From the NCBI RefSeq assembly GCF_900110925.1, contig NZ_FOFP01000018.1, forward strand, positions 30,032-94,031: 64,000 nt of DNA, given 5' to 3'. Of this stretch, positions 26,087-34,827 are shown in pieces; within the stretch, counting starts at the first letter, position 1; each line of letters starts with the position of its first letter. The DNA comes from Pseudomonas cuatrocienegasensis. Lineage in GTDB: Bacteria > Pseudomonadota > Gammaproteobacteria > Pseudomonadales > Pseudomonadaceae. Position numbers and translations under genes: made by a program. The notes under the pieces are model-generated. The model ran no database searches. It worked only from the letters and a program-made list of their open reading frames with translations, and was not told the origin of the DNA.

Positions 26087-26191
26087 CGCGATTGTCCATA
26101 AGCCTGATGGCATTCTCTCCTGCCGCCCGATTTGCGCGCCGTTGCTGGAGGCCTAGTCTCTGTCTACGGTTTACGAACGAGAAGGTGCGGT

Positions 26192-27289
26192 ATGGACGAG
26201 GTGTTGGTCAGCTTCCAGGGTGTGCAGAAGAGCTATGACGGTGAGTCACTGATCGTCAAGGATCTCAACCTGGACATCCGCAAGGGTGAGTTCCTCACAC
26301 TGCTGGGGCCGTCCGGCTCGGGCAAGACCACCAGCCTGATGATGCTTGCCGGCTTCGAGACCCCGACCGCGGGTGTCATCCAGCTTGGCGGTCGGGCGCT
26401 GAACAACGTGCCGCCGCACAAGCGCGACATCGGCATGGTGTTCCAGAACTACGCCCTGTTCCCGCACATGACCGTGGCCGAGAACCTGGCGTTCCCGCTC
26501 ACCGTGCGTGGCATGAGCAAGACCGACGTCAGCGAGCGGGTCAAACGTGCCCTGGCCATGGTGCAGCTCGACGCCTTCGCCACCCGTTACCCGGCGCAGC
26601 TTTCCGGCGGCCAGCAGCAGCGTGTGGCCCTGGCCCGTGCTCTGGTGTTCGAACCGCAGCTGGTGCTGATGGACGAACCCCTGGGTGCCCTCGACAAGCA
26701 GTTGCGTGAGCACATGCAGATGGAGATCAAGCACCTGCACCAGCGCCTGGGCGTCACCGTGGTTTACGTGACCCACGACCAGGGCGAAGCCCTGACCATG
26801 TCCGACCGGGTGGCGGTATTCCACCAGGGCGAAATCCAGCAGATCGCCCCGCCACGCACGCTTTATGAAGAGCCGTGCAACACCTTCGTCGCCAACTTTA
26901 TCGGCGAGAACAACCGCCTCAACGGGCGTCTGCTCAGCCGTGATGGCGAGCAGTGTGTGGTGGCCCTGGAGCGCGGCGAGCAAGTGCGGGCCCTGGCGGT
27001 CAACGTCGGTGCCGTCGGCGAGCCGGTGACCCTGTCGATCCGCCCCGAGCGGGTGCGTTTGAACGCCGCCAGCGAGCGTTGCGACAACCGCTTTACCGGC
27101 CGCGTGGCCGAATTCATCTACCTGGGCGACCACGTGCGTGTGCGCCTGGAGGTCTGCGGCGCCAGCGATTTCTTCGTCAAGCAGCCGATCGCCGAACTCG
27201 ATCCTGCCCTTGCGGTGGGCGATGTGGTGCCACTGGGCTGGCAGGTCGAGCACGTTCGTGCGCTCGATCCGCTGCCTGTCGGGCACTGA
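26192..27289 (+). CDS. agtA: ABC transporter ATPase, AgtA-like (PotA family)
   Basis: The 365-residue ATPase drives polyamine-type or amino-acid uptake. It shows Walker A GPSGSGKTT (39-47), the signature LSGGQQQRVALARAL, Walker B LVLMDEPLGALD and a C-terminal TOBE region. The ATG at 26192 follows GAAGGTGC. The longer upstream frame is not family-like. The order ATPase, binding protein, permease, permease equals agtABCD, reported in P. aeruginosa for 4-aminobutyrate and 5-aminovalerate uptake. Confidence 0.87.
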   Translation: MDEVLVSFQGVQKSYDGESLIVKDLNLDIRKGEFLTLLGPSGSGKTTSLMMLAGFETPTAGVIQLGGRALNNVPPHKRDIGMVFQNYALFPHMTVAENLAFPLTVRGMSKTDVSERVKRALAMVQLDAFATRYPAQLSGGQQQRVALARALVFEPQLVLMDEPLGALDKQLREHMQMEIKHLHQRLGVTVVYVTHDQGEALTMSDRVAVFHQGEIQQIAPPRTLYEEPCNTFVANFIGENNRLNGRLLSRDGEQCVVALERGEQVRALAVNVGAVGEPVTLSIRPERVRLNAASERCDNRFTGRVAEFIYLGDHVRVRLEVCGASDFFVKQPIAELDPALAVGDVVPLGWQVEHVRALDPLPVGH

Positions 27290-27328
27290 GCCAACGCGTT
27301 ACCAACCAGCCACAGTGGAGTCATAAGA

Positions 27329-28360
27329 ATGAACAAATACCTCACATTGCCGGCATTGAGCCTGGCAATCGCCTGCGCCGCCCCGGCCATGGCCGCGGAC
27401 CTGACCGTGGTGTCCTTCGGCGGCGCCAACAAGGCCGCCCAGGTCAAGGCCTTCTACGCACCGTGGGAAGCCAAGGGCGGCAAGATCATCGCCGGCGAGT
27501 ACAACGGTGAAATGGCCAAGGTCAAAGCCATGGTCGACACCAACAGCGTGTCCTGGAACCTGGTCGAAGTCGAATCGCCGGAACTGGCGCGCGGCTGCGA
27601 CGAAGGCCTGTTCGAGGAGCTCGACCCGGCGCAGTTCGGCAATGCCGAAGACTTCGTCGAAGGTGCCATCCAGCCGTGCGGCGTGGGCTTCTTCGTCTGG
27701 TCCACGGTGCTCGCCTACAACGCCGACAAACTCAGCAGCGCACCGAGCGGCTGGGCGGATTTCTGGGACACCGAGAAATTCCCGGGCAAACGCGGCCTGC
27801 GCAAGGGCGCCAAATACACCCTGGAATTCGCCCTGATGGCCGACGGCGTTGCCGCCAAGGACGTCTACGGCGTACTGGCCACCAAAGAAGGCCAGGACCG
27901 TGCGTTTGCCAAGCTCGACCAGATCAAGCCGCAGATCCAGTGGTGGGAAGCCGGTGCCCAGCCGCCGCAGTTCCTCGCCTCCGGTGACGTGGTCATGAGC
28001 TCGGCATACAACGGCCGCATCGCTGCCGTGCAGAAAGAAAGCAACCTGCAAGTGGTGTGGGAAGGCGGCATCTACGACTTCGACGCCTGGGCCATCCCGA
28101 AAGGTGCCAAGGATCAGGACGCTGCGCGCGAGTTCATCGCCTTCTCGGTACAGCCCGAGCAGCAGAAGACCTACTCGGAAAACATCGCCTACGGCCCGGC
28201 CAACAAGCAGGCAGTCGAGCTGCTCGCTCCGGCGCTGCTCAAGGACATGCCGACCACCCCGGAAAACATCGCCGGCCAGGTGGCCATGGACGTGACCTTC
28301 TGGGCTGACTACGGCGAGCAACTGGAACAGCGCTTCAACGCCTGGGCCGCGCGTAACTGA
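27329..28360 (+). CDS. agtB: Periplasmic substrate-binding protein, AgtB-like
   Basis: A 343-residue extracellular solute-binding protein of the spermidine/putrescine class. The signal peptide MNKYLTLPALSLAIACAAPAMA is followed by DLTVVSFGGANK, the usual mature start. It is predicted to capture the substrate in the periplasm and deliver it to AgtCD. A strong hairpin follows the stop and may favour higher expression of this gene than of the permeases. Confidence 0.87.
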   Translation: MNKYLTLPALSLAIACAAPAMAADLTVVSFGGANKAAQVKAFYAPWEAKGGKIIAGEYNGEMAKVKAMVDTNSVSWNLVEVESPELARGCDEGLFEELDPAQFGNAEDFVEGAIQPCGVGFFVWSTVLAYNADKLSSAPSGWADFWDTEKFPGKRGLRKGAKYTLEFALMADGVAAKDVYGVLATKEGQDRAFAKLDQIKPQIQWWEAGAQPPQFLASGDVVMSSAYNGRIAAVQKESNLQVVWEGGIYDFDAWAIPKGAKDQDAAREFIAFSVQPEQQKTYSENIAYGPANKQAVELLAPALLKDMPTTPENIAGQVAMDVTFWADYGEQLEQRFNAWAARN

Positions 28361-28374
28361 GTCACCCGGCAGTG

Positions 28375-28400
28375 CCCCTCTCCCGTACGCGGGGGAGGGG
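28375..28400 (+). promoter_or_regulatory. Intra-operon hairpin between agtB and agtC
   Basis: CCCCTCTCCC (28375-28384) pairs with GGGGGAGGGG (28391-28400), 10 bp with one G-T wobble, followed after 4 bases by TTTT. Such hairpins after binding-protein genes commonly stabilise the upstream message or terminate part of transcription. Confidence 0.6.
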
Positions 28401-28428
28401 ATGGTTTTCCCGTTTCCCGGAGTTCGCT

Positions 28429-29676
28429 ATGGCCCTCGCAGTGTCCCCGACCACGGTCACCGGCCCCACCCTGAAACAGCGTCTGGCCCGTGCCGAGCGC
28501 GTCAACCGGCTCAAGGCCCAGGCGTTAATCCTGCCCTTGCTGGTGTTTCTGGTGCTGGTCTTCCTGGTCCCCATCGTTGCCCTGCTCAACAAGAGCGTGA
28601 ACAACCCCGAGGTGGTCGGCAGCCTGCCGCGCACCGTCGAGCAGATCGCTGATTGGGATGGCAAGGGGCTACCCGCCGAGCCGGTGTACCAGGCCTTGGC
28701 GCTGGACCTGGCCGATGCGCGCCGCGATCAGACCCTGGGCGATCTGTCCAAACGCATGAACATGGAGCTGGCTGGCTACCGCAGCCTGATGGCCAAGACC
28801 GCCCGTGCCTTGCCGTTCAAGGACACGCCGGCGTCCTACAAAGATGCGCTGGAAAGCTTTGATGAACGCTGGGGCGACCCGGCTTACTGGCAGGTGATCC
28901 GTCGCAATGCCAGCAGCGTCACCCCCTATTATTTGCTCGCCGCCCTCGATCACCGTATCGACGACCTCGGCGAGCTGACCCAGGCCACGCCCGACCAGGC
29001 GATCTACCTGGACATCTTCACCCGCACCTTCTGGATGGGCCTGGTAATCACCGCCATCTGCCTGGTGCTGGCCTACCCGCTGGCGTATTTGCTGGCCAAC
29101 CTGCCGACCCGGCAGAGCAACCTGCTGATGATTCTGGTGCTGCTGCCGTTCTGGACCTCGATCCTGGTGCGGGTGGCGGCGTGGATCGTGCTGCTGCAGT
29201 CCAGCGGCCTGATCAACAGCGCGCTGCTCGGCCTGGGCATCATCGACAAGCCGCTGCAACTGGTGTTCAACCGCACCGGGGTGTACATCTCGATGGTGCA
29301 CATCATGCTGCCGTTCATGATCCTGCCGATCTACAGCGTGATGAAGGGCATTTCGCCGACCTACATGCGTGCGGCGATCTCCCTGGGCTGTCACCCGTTC
29401 GCCAGCTTCTGGCGCGTGTACTTCCCCCAGACCCTGGCCGGTGTCAGTGCCGGTTGCCTGCTGGTGTTCATCCTGTCGATTGGCTACTACATCACCCCGG
29501 CCCTGCTCGGCAGCCCCGGCGACCAGATGGTCAGCTACTTCGTCGCCTTCTACACCAACACCTCGATCAACTGGGGCATGGCCACGGCCCTGGGCGGCTT
29601 GTTGCTGCTCGCGACCCTGGTGCTTTATGTGGTCTACAGCTGGCTGGTCGGCGCAAGCCGTCTGCGCCTGGGTTAA
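28429..29676 (+). CDS. agtC: ABC transporter permease, AgtC-like
   Basis: A 415-residue inner-membrane permease of the PotB class. A membrane helix at about residues 30-52 is followed by a large non-membrane insert (about 60-200) before the transport core with five further helices. The coupling EAA loop reads MRAAISLGCHPFASFWRVYFPQTLAG. The ATG at 28429 follows CCGGAG; an earlier GTG start would read through the hairpin. The large periplasmic insert is typical of this subfamily. Confidence 0.86.
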   Translation: MALAVSPTTVTGPTLKQRLARAERVNRLKAQALILPLLVFLVLVFLVPIVALLNKSVNNPEVVGSLPRTVEQIADWDGKGLPAEPVYQALALDLADARRDQTLGDLSKRMNMELAGYRSLMAKTARALPFKDTPASYKDALESFDERWGDPAYWQVIRRNASSVTPYYLLAALDHRIDDLGELTQATPDQAIYLDIFTRTFWMGLVITAICLVLAYPLAYLLANLPTRQSNLLMILVLLPFWTSILVRVAAWIVLLQSSGLINSALLGLGIIDKPLQLVFNRTGVYISMVHIMLPFMILPIYSVMKGISPTYMRAAISLGCHPFASFWRVYFPQTLAGVSAGCLLVFILSIGYYITPALLGSPGDQMVSYFVAFYTNTSINWGMATALGGLLLLATLVLYVVYSWLVGASRLRLG

Positions 29677-29691
29677 CAGGAGAGTCATCCG

Positions 29692-30519
29692 ATGCTCAGC
29701 CCTTACATGTCCCCCGTCGAGCGCATCTGGTACTACAGCCTGCGCACTATCTGCGCGCTGGTGCTGTTGTTTCTGATCCTGCCGGTACTGGTGATCATCC
29801 CGCTGTCGTTCAACGCCGGGACCTTTCTGGTCTACCCGATCGAGTCGTTCTCGCTGCGCTGGTACGAGGACTTCTTCGCCTCGGCCAGTTGGATGCGCGC
29901 GCTGAAAAACAGCCTGCTGGTCGCCCCGGCCGCCACCGTGCTGGCCATGGTCCTCGGCACCCTGGCCGCCATCGGCCTGACCCGTGGCGAGTTCCGTGGC
30001 AAGGCCCTGGTGATGAGCCTGCTGATTTCGCCAATGGTGGTGCCGGTGGTGATCGTCGGGGTGTCCAGCTACCTGTTTTTCGCGCCGCTGGGCCTGGGCA
30101 ACAGCTATATATCGCTGATCCTGGTGCATGCGGTGCTCGGCGTGCCCTTCGTCATCATCACCGTCTCGGCAACCCTGCAGGGTTTCAATTACAACCTGGT
30201 GCGTGCGGCCGCCAGCCTGGGCGCCTCGCCGATTACCGCGTTTCGCCGGGTGACCCTGCCGCTGATCGCGCCGGGGGTGATCAGCGGCGCGCTGTTCGCC
30301 TTCGCCACCTCGTTCGACGAAGTGGTGGTGACCCTGTTCCTCGCCGGCCCCGAGCAGGTCACCCTGCCACGGCAGATGTTCAGCGGCATCCGCGAAAACC
30401 TCAGCCCGACCATCGCCGCCGCCGCGACCTTGCTGATCGGTTTCTCCATCCTCCTGCTGCTGACCCTGGAATGGCTGCGCGGGCGTAGCGAGAAAATGCG
30501 TACCCAGGTCAGCGAGTAA
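29692..30519 (+). CDS. agtD: ABC transporter permease, AgtD-like
   Basis: A 275-residue PotC-class permease with six predicted membrane segments. The EAA loop reads VRAAASLGASPITAFRRVTLPLIAPG. It pairs with AgtC to form the channel and is the last gene of the operon, followed by a strong terminator. Confidence 0.87.
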   Translation: MLSPYMSPVERIWYYSLRTICALVLLFLILPVLVIIPLSFNAGTFLVYPIESFSLRWYEDFFASASWMRALKNSLLVAPAATVLAMVLGTLAAIGLTRGEFRGKALVMSLLISPMVVPVVIVGVSSYLFFAPLGLGNSYISLILVHAVLGVPFVIITVSATLQGFNYNLVRAAASLGASPITAFRRVTLPLIAPGVISGALFAFATSFDEVVVTLFLAGPEQVTLPRQMFSGIRENLSPTIAAAATLLIGFSILLLLTLEWLRGRSEKMRTQVSE

Positions 30520-30523
30520 GCCC

Positions 30524-30554
30524 ACTGCAGGCACTTCGGGTGCCTGCAGTTTTT
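30524..30554 (+). terminator. Intrinsic terminator of agtABCD
   Basis: An 11-bp perfect stem (30524-30534 with 30540-30550) with a TTCGG loop is followed by TTTT. It clearly separates agt transcription from the sigma-54 regulator downstream. Confidence 0.93.
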
Positions 30555-30612
30555 GCCCTTCCCGTGATTGCAGTCTTTACACTGTTGGCCTTTCGCGTGG
30601 GTAGGAGGGGCC

Positions 30613-31986
30613 ATGAATCTCAGCGAAGCCAATCTGGAAGAGCTGCTCGACGCGCTGCATGACGGGGTCTACATCACCGATGCCGATGGCATCACGCTGA
30701 AGGTCAACCGGGCGTACGAGCGCCTGACAGGGCTGCGGGGTGTCGACCTGGTCGGCCGGCCGATGCAGGAGTTGGTGCGCGATGGCGTGCTCTCGGAGTC
30801 TGTCTCGCTGCGGGTGCTCAAGGAAGGCAAGGCGCTGTCGATGATGCAGCGCGTCAGCCAGGGTAACCGCCTGCTGGTCAGTGGCACGCCCATTCTGGCG
30901 GCAGACGGCAGTGTGCGTTACGTGGTCAGCACCGTGCGTGACATGACCGAACTGCTGCGCATGAAGCACGAGCGCGACGAGCTGCAACAGCTCAAGCAAT
31001 TGCGCTCGAGCACGGCACGCCTGCATGCCGGGCAGCGCGATGCCTTGCTCAACGACTCTCCCGTGGCGGACCAGGTCGCCTCTGGGCGCGTCTTCGCCCA
31101 GGCCCGGCAGGTCGCGCGCAGCGATGTGAAGGTGCTGCTGCAGGGCGAGACGGGCGTTGGCAAAACCCTTATCGCTCAGTACATCCACACCGCCAGCGCG
31201 CGGGCACAGCAGCCGTTTCTGGCGCTCAACTGTGGCGCCTTACCCGAACACCTGATCGAGGCCGAGTTGTTCGGCTATGTGCCCGGTGCGTTCACCGGTG
31301 CCGGCAGCAAGGGCAAGCGCGGCCTGCTGGAACTGGCGCACCAGGGCACGGTGTTTCTCGATGAGGTGGGCGACCTGCCGCTGGCCGTGCAGGTCAAACT
31401 GCTCAAGGTGATCGAGGAGAGTCGCTTTATCCCGGTGGGTGGCCTGGAGCTCAAGGAGGTGGATGTACGCATCATCACCGCCACTCACCATGACCTGCAG
31501 CACCGTGTGGCCGAGGGGCGCTTTCGCGCCGATCTCTACTACCGCCTGAACGTGGTGCCCATCCATATTCCCGCTTTGCGCGAGCGCAGCGATGAGGTGG
31601 TGCCGCTGCTCAACTACTACCTGGCGCAGTTCAACGCTCGGTATGCCCGGCAGTTGAGCTGGAGCCTGGAGGCGCTGGATCGGCTGGTCGATTACCCCTG
31701 GCCCGGCAATATCCGCGAGCTGATCAACCTGGTCGAGCGCATGGTGGTGACCTGCGAGGGTGACAGTGTCGGGCTGTTCGACCTGCCCGCCGAAGTGCGT
31801 CAGGCGTCGGGGGCAGGAGGTGCTGATGCGCAGATACCGCTGCGCAAGCGCGTCGAATTGCTCGAGCGCGAGGCGATTCGTGCGGCCTTGCTGCAGCACA
31901 AGACCACCCGCGAAGCGGCCCGTGCCCTGGGTATCAGCCAGGCCACCGTGGTACAGAAGATGAAAAAGTGGGATCACACTGATTAG
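30613..31986 (+). CDS. PAS-containing sigma-54-dependent transcriptional activator
   Basis: A 457-residue enhancer-binding protein. An N-terminal PAS sensor (about 5-110) is followed by the AAA+ domain with Walker A GETGVGKT (178-185), the sigma-54 contact loop GAFTGA (225-230), FLDEVGDLPL Walker B, and a Fis-type helix-turn-helix at the C-terminus (TTREAARALGISQATVVQKM). There is no receiver domain, so it probably senses a small molecule or redox state through PAS. The start at 30613 follows GGAGGGG. Downstream lie two matching 19-bp sites and a -24/-12 promoter driving the dehydrogenase gene, its likely target. Confidence 0.9.
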   Translation: MNLSEANLEELLDALHDGVYITDADGITLKVNRAYERLTGLRGVDLVGRPMQELVRDGVLSESVSLRVLKEGKALSMMQRVSQGNRLLVSGTPILAADGSVRYVVSTVRDMTELLRMKHERDELQQLKQLRSSTARLHAGQRDALLNDSPVADQVASGRVFAQARQVARSDVKVLLQGETGVGKTLIAQYIHTASARAQQPFLALNCGALPEHLIEAELFGYVPGAFTGAGSKGKRGLLELAHQGTVFLDEVGDLPLAVQVKLLKVIEESRFIPVGGLELKEVDVRIITATHHDLQHRVAEGRFRADLYYRLNVVPIHIPALRERSDEVVPLLNYYLAQFNARYARQLSWSLEALDRLVDYPWPGNIRELINLVERMVVTCEGDSVGLFDLPAEVRQASGAGGADAQIPLRKRVELLEREAIRAALLQHKTTREAARALGISQATVVQKMKKWDHTD

Positions 31987-32028
31987 AAAGTGAATCGATT
32001 TCTGCGGGGTTGATTGGTTTTCTAATCA
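31980..32028. promoter_or_regulatory. Paired 19-bp sites, candidate upstream activator sequences
   Basis: TGATTAGAAANNNAATCRA occurs at 31980-31998 on the plus strand and at 32010-32028 on the minus strand, identical at 16 of 19 positions. The first overlaps the regulator's stop codon. Their centres lie about 130 and 100 bp upstream of the expected start of transcription, the normal enhancer distance for sigma-54 activators. Confidence 0.65.
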
Positions 32029-32093
32029 ATTGTTTGTGGTTCGGCGCTGGGTCAAATCGTCGCAGGCGCTCTGGCGCGGGGCTTTGCGCGAGC

Positions 32094-32109
32094 TGGCACA
32101 GCTTTCGCT
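32094..32109 (+). promoter_or_regulatory. Sigma-54 (-24/-12) promoter upstream of the alcohol dehydrogenase gene
   Basis: TGGCACAGCTTTCGCT fits the consensus TGGCACG-N4-TTGCW, with the invariant GG and GC correctly 10 bp apart. One -12 base (TCGC for TTGC) and the last base of the -24 element differ. The expected transcription start is near 32120. Confidence 0.75.
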
Positions 32110-32160
32110 ATGGCTCGGCCTGATTCGTTTTGGCACAACAACGAGAAAAAGGCCCCGCTG

Positions 32161-33309
32161 ATGAGTATTTCTGCATTCAAGATCGCCAACAAACTGATCA
32201 CCGGCCGCCAGGCGGTCGAGCAGTTGGCGATCGAACTGCCCCGTCTGAACATCACCAACCCGTTGATTGTCACCGATAGCATTCTGCTCAAGTCCGGCAC
32301 TGTCGATCACGTGATCAAGCAGCTGGGCGAGCGCGCCTACGGCATCTTCGAGGGTGTCGAGCCTGAGCCGGAAATCGCCATTGTCGAAGCCTGCGCCAAT
32401 GCCTATCGCGCCGGTGGCCATGACGGTCTGATCGGCGTCGGGGGTGGCAGCGCCATCGATATCGCCAAGGCGGTGGCGGGTTATGTCGGCCATGACGGCG
32501 CCCTGGAGGAGCTGTTCGGCGTCGATCAGATCAAGCGCAAAGGCCCGCCGCTGATTGCCATCCCGACCACTGCCGGCACCGGCTCGGAGGTCACCAATGT
32601 GGCGATCCTCTCTGACAAGCAGGCGCAGTTGAAAAAGGGCATCGTCAGCGACTATCTGCTGCCGGATGTGGCCCTGGTCAGCCCGGTGATGACCCTGACC
32701 TGCCCGCGCAGTGTCACCGCCGCCAGCGGTGTCGATGCGCTGGTGCATGCGGTGGAGTCTTACCTGTCGCTCAACGCTTCGCCGATCACCGATGCCCTGG
32801 CCATTGGCGCAATCAAGCTGATCGCCAAGGCGCTGCCCAAGGCCTATGCCAACCCGGCTGACTTGGCCGCGCGCGAGGACATGGCCACCGCAAGCCTGAT
32901 GGCCGGCATGGCGTTCGGTAATGCCGGGGTCGGTGCCGTGCACGCCCTGGCCTACCCCCTGGGCGGGCGCTTCAACATCGCTCATGGCGTCAGCAATGCC
33001 TTGTTGCTGCCCTACGTGATGGCCTGGAACAAGCTGGCCTGCGTCGAGCGCATGGCCGAGATCGCTGCTGCTCTGGGCGTGCAGACTTATGGTGTGAGTG
33101 ACAAGGCCGCGGCGGATCTGGCCGTCGAGGCCATGGCCGAGCTATGCGCCAGCGTCGACATTCCCAAGGGCATGCGCAGCTTTGGCGTACCGGAAGAGGC
33201 CATCCCGGCGATGGCCGAGGAGGCCAGCAAGATCGACCGCCTGATGCGCAACAACCCCCGCCGCCTGACGGCTGGCGACATCGAGCAGATCTACCGCGCT
33301 GCCTACTGA
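32161..33309 (+). CDS. Iron-type (group III) alcohol dehydrogenase, possibly 4-hydroxybutyrate dehydrogenase
   Basis: A 382-residue NAD-dependent dehydrogenase. It has the dinucleotide motif GVGGGSAIDIAKA and the family metal ligands in GVDALVHAVESY and HALAYPLGGRFNIAHGVSN. Family members oxidise primary alcohols, diols, threonine or 4-hydroxybutyrate; sequence alone does not fix the substrate. Pairing with a GabD-type dehydrogenase and the neighbouring GABA transporter suggests 4-hydroxybutyrate to succinate semialdehyde. The ATG at 32161 gives the family N-terminus; an upstream in-frame ATG at 32110 lies on the sigma-54 promoter and is rejected. Confidence 0.85.
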   Translation: MSISAFKIANKLITGRQAVEQLAIELPRLNITNPLIVTDSILLKSGTVDHVIKQLGERAYGIFEGVEPEPEIAIVEACANAYRAGGHDGLIGVGGGSAIDIAKAVAGYVGHDGALEELFGVDQIKRKGPPLIAIPTTAGTGSEVTNVAILSDKQAQLKKGIVSDYLLPDVALVSPVMTLTCPRSVTAASGVDALVHAVESYLSLNASPITDALAIGAIKLIAKALPKAYANPADLAAREDMATASLMAGMAFGNAGVGAVHALAYPLGGRFNIAHGVSNALLLPYVMAWNKLACVERMAEIAAALGVQTYGVSDKAAADLAVEAMAELCASVDIPKGMRSFGVPEEAIPAMAEEASKIDRLMRNNPRRLTAGDIEQIYRAAY

Positions 33310-33387
33310 TTTACCGCAACGATGATGATGGGTCCCAGTTCGCTGGGGCCGGCTGAAATACAACTCTAATAAAGCTGGGTGACTCAA

Positions 33388-34782
33388 ATGTCCGAACTGC
33401 ATCAACACGACCTTGGTGTAGAAGCCCCCTACTGGCCGGTGGGGCCATTCAAGGTGCGTCTGCCTTTTATTCATTACCGCTTCGAGATCTCCGACTACAT
33501 GCAGGGGCTGCTCATGTGTGCGGTGGATCTGGCAGCGATTCCGCTGATGACCGAGTTTCTCGGCATGCCGTTTGAGGTCGCACTCGCCGTGGTCATGCTC
33601 AACGGGTTGCTCTATCTGGTCCACCACCTGCTCGGCGACCCCGTGGTGCCCGGCTGGATCACCCCGGCGATTCCCTTACTGATGGCCTACTGCAGCCAGT
33701 TCCCGGAGGGCCCGGAACGGGTGCATGCGCTGATCGCCTTCCAGTTGATGCTGGGGGTGTTCTCAATAGGGCTGGGCATGACGGGTATGGCGCAGAAGGT
33801 GGTGTCGCTGGTGCCTTCGGCGCTCAAGGCCGGGATCATCATGGGCGCCGGGCTTAGCGCGGTGGTGACGGTGTTCAAGGAAGGCGGGCGCTTCGACACC
33901 TTCCCCTGGACCATTTCGATCGCCATCGGCATCGCCTTCTACCTGGTGTTTTCCATCCACTTTCAGGACCTCAAGAAGCGCAACCGCTTCTGGTGGAACT
34001 TCGCCAAGCTGGGCATCTTCCCGATCATCCTGCTGGCCGTGATAGTCGCGCCGCTGTTCGGTGAGGCGCCTTGGCCGACCATTGAATGGGGTTTCAGCCA
34101 GCCGGACTTCGCCACCCTGTGGAATGAGTACACCGTATTCGGCCTGGGGATGCCGCCGTTGATGATGTTCGTGACGGCTATCCCCACGGTGTTCGCGGCT
34201 TACCTGGTGGTGTTCGGCGATGTGCTCGGTGCCCGGGCGATTCTTTCCGAGGCTGACCATATTCGCCGTGACGAGAAAGTCGATTTCAACCCGAACCGTT
34301 CGCATCTGATCTTTGGTGGGCGCAATGCCTTTATGAGTATTTTCGGCCCAGACGTGGCGATGTGCGGGCCGCAGTGGTCGGCCATGCAGGTAGTGATCAC
34401 CGAACGCTTCAAGGGCGGCGCCAAGGCGATGAAGTCGATCTACGGCGGTGTCGGCTCGTTCCGCTGGGGCACCAACACCGGTCTGCTGCTGTTGCCGGTG
34501 GTGACCCTGGTGCAGCCGATCCTCGGCGTGGCCCTGGCGTTGACCCTGCTGATCCAGGGCTATGTCAGCGTCCGCCTGGGCATCATGGAGGCACGCAGCC
34601 AGCGTGATCTGGGGATTGCCGGGGTGATTGGCGCGGTATTGGCGATCAAGGGCGCCGGGTGGGCTTTTGCCATCGGTGTCGGTCTGTGCCTGCTGATCTA
34701 TGGCGCTGGCTTCTTCCGCGGCGAGAACGACCAGACCTTCAGCAAGGACCTGCCGGACGCAGAGTCTGCCAACAAAGATTGA
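33388..34782 (+). CDS. Polytopic membrane transporter, distantly NCS2/SLC23-like
   Basis: A 464-residue protein with roughly 12 hydrophobic segments, N- and C-termini hydrophilic. The patterns GDPVVPGWITPAIPLLMAYC and GPDVAMCGPQWSA recall the nucleobase/ascorbate permease fold, but I do not recognise a named member. As the only transporter in the sigma-54 module it probably imports its substrate. A GTG at 33379 is also open; the ATG at 33388 with GGGTGA five bases upstream is preferred. Substrate unknown. Confidence 0.7.
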   Translation: MSELHQHDLGVEAPYWPVGPFKVRLPFIHYRFEISDYMQGLLMCAVDLAAIPLMTEFLGMPFEVALAVVMLNGLLYLVHHLLGDPVVPGWITPAIPLLMAYCSQFPEGPERVHALIAFQLMLGVFSIGLGMTGMAQKVVSLVPSALKAGIIMGAGLSAVVTVFKEGGRFDTFPWTISIAIGIAFYLVFSIHFQDLKKRNRFWWNFAKLGIFPIILLAVIVAPLFGEAPWPTIEWGFSQPDFATLWNEYTVFGLGMPPLMMFVTAIPTVFAAYLVVFGDVLGARAILSEADHIRRDEKVDFNPNRSHLIFGGRNAFMSIFGPDVAMCGPQWSAMQVVITERFKGGAKAMKSIYGGVGSFRWGTNTGLLLLPVVTLVQPILGVALALTLLIQGYVSVRLGIMEARSQRDLGIAGVIGAVLAIKGAGWAFAIGVGLCLLIYGAGFFRGENDQTFSKDLPDAESANKD

Positions 34783-34827
34783 CCATGATTACCGGGAGGC
34801 GCTGCCTCCCGGTCGAGGACATCACCG

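Noticed and set aside
32110..32160. Upstream ATG of the iron-type alcohol dehydrogenase
   Set aside because: It lies on or before the transcription start expected from the -24/-12 promoter and adds a non-family tail.
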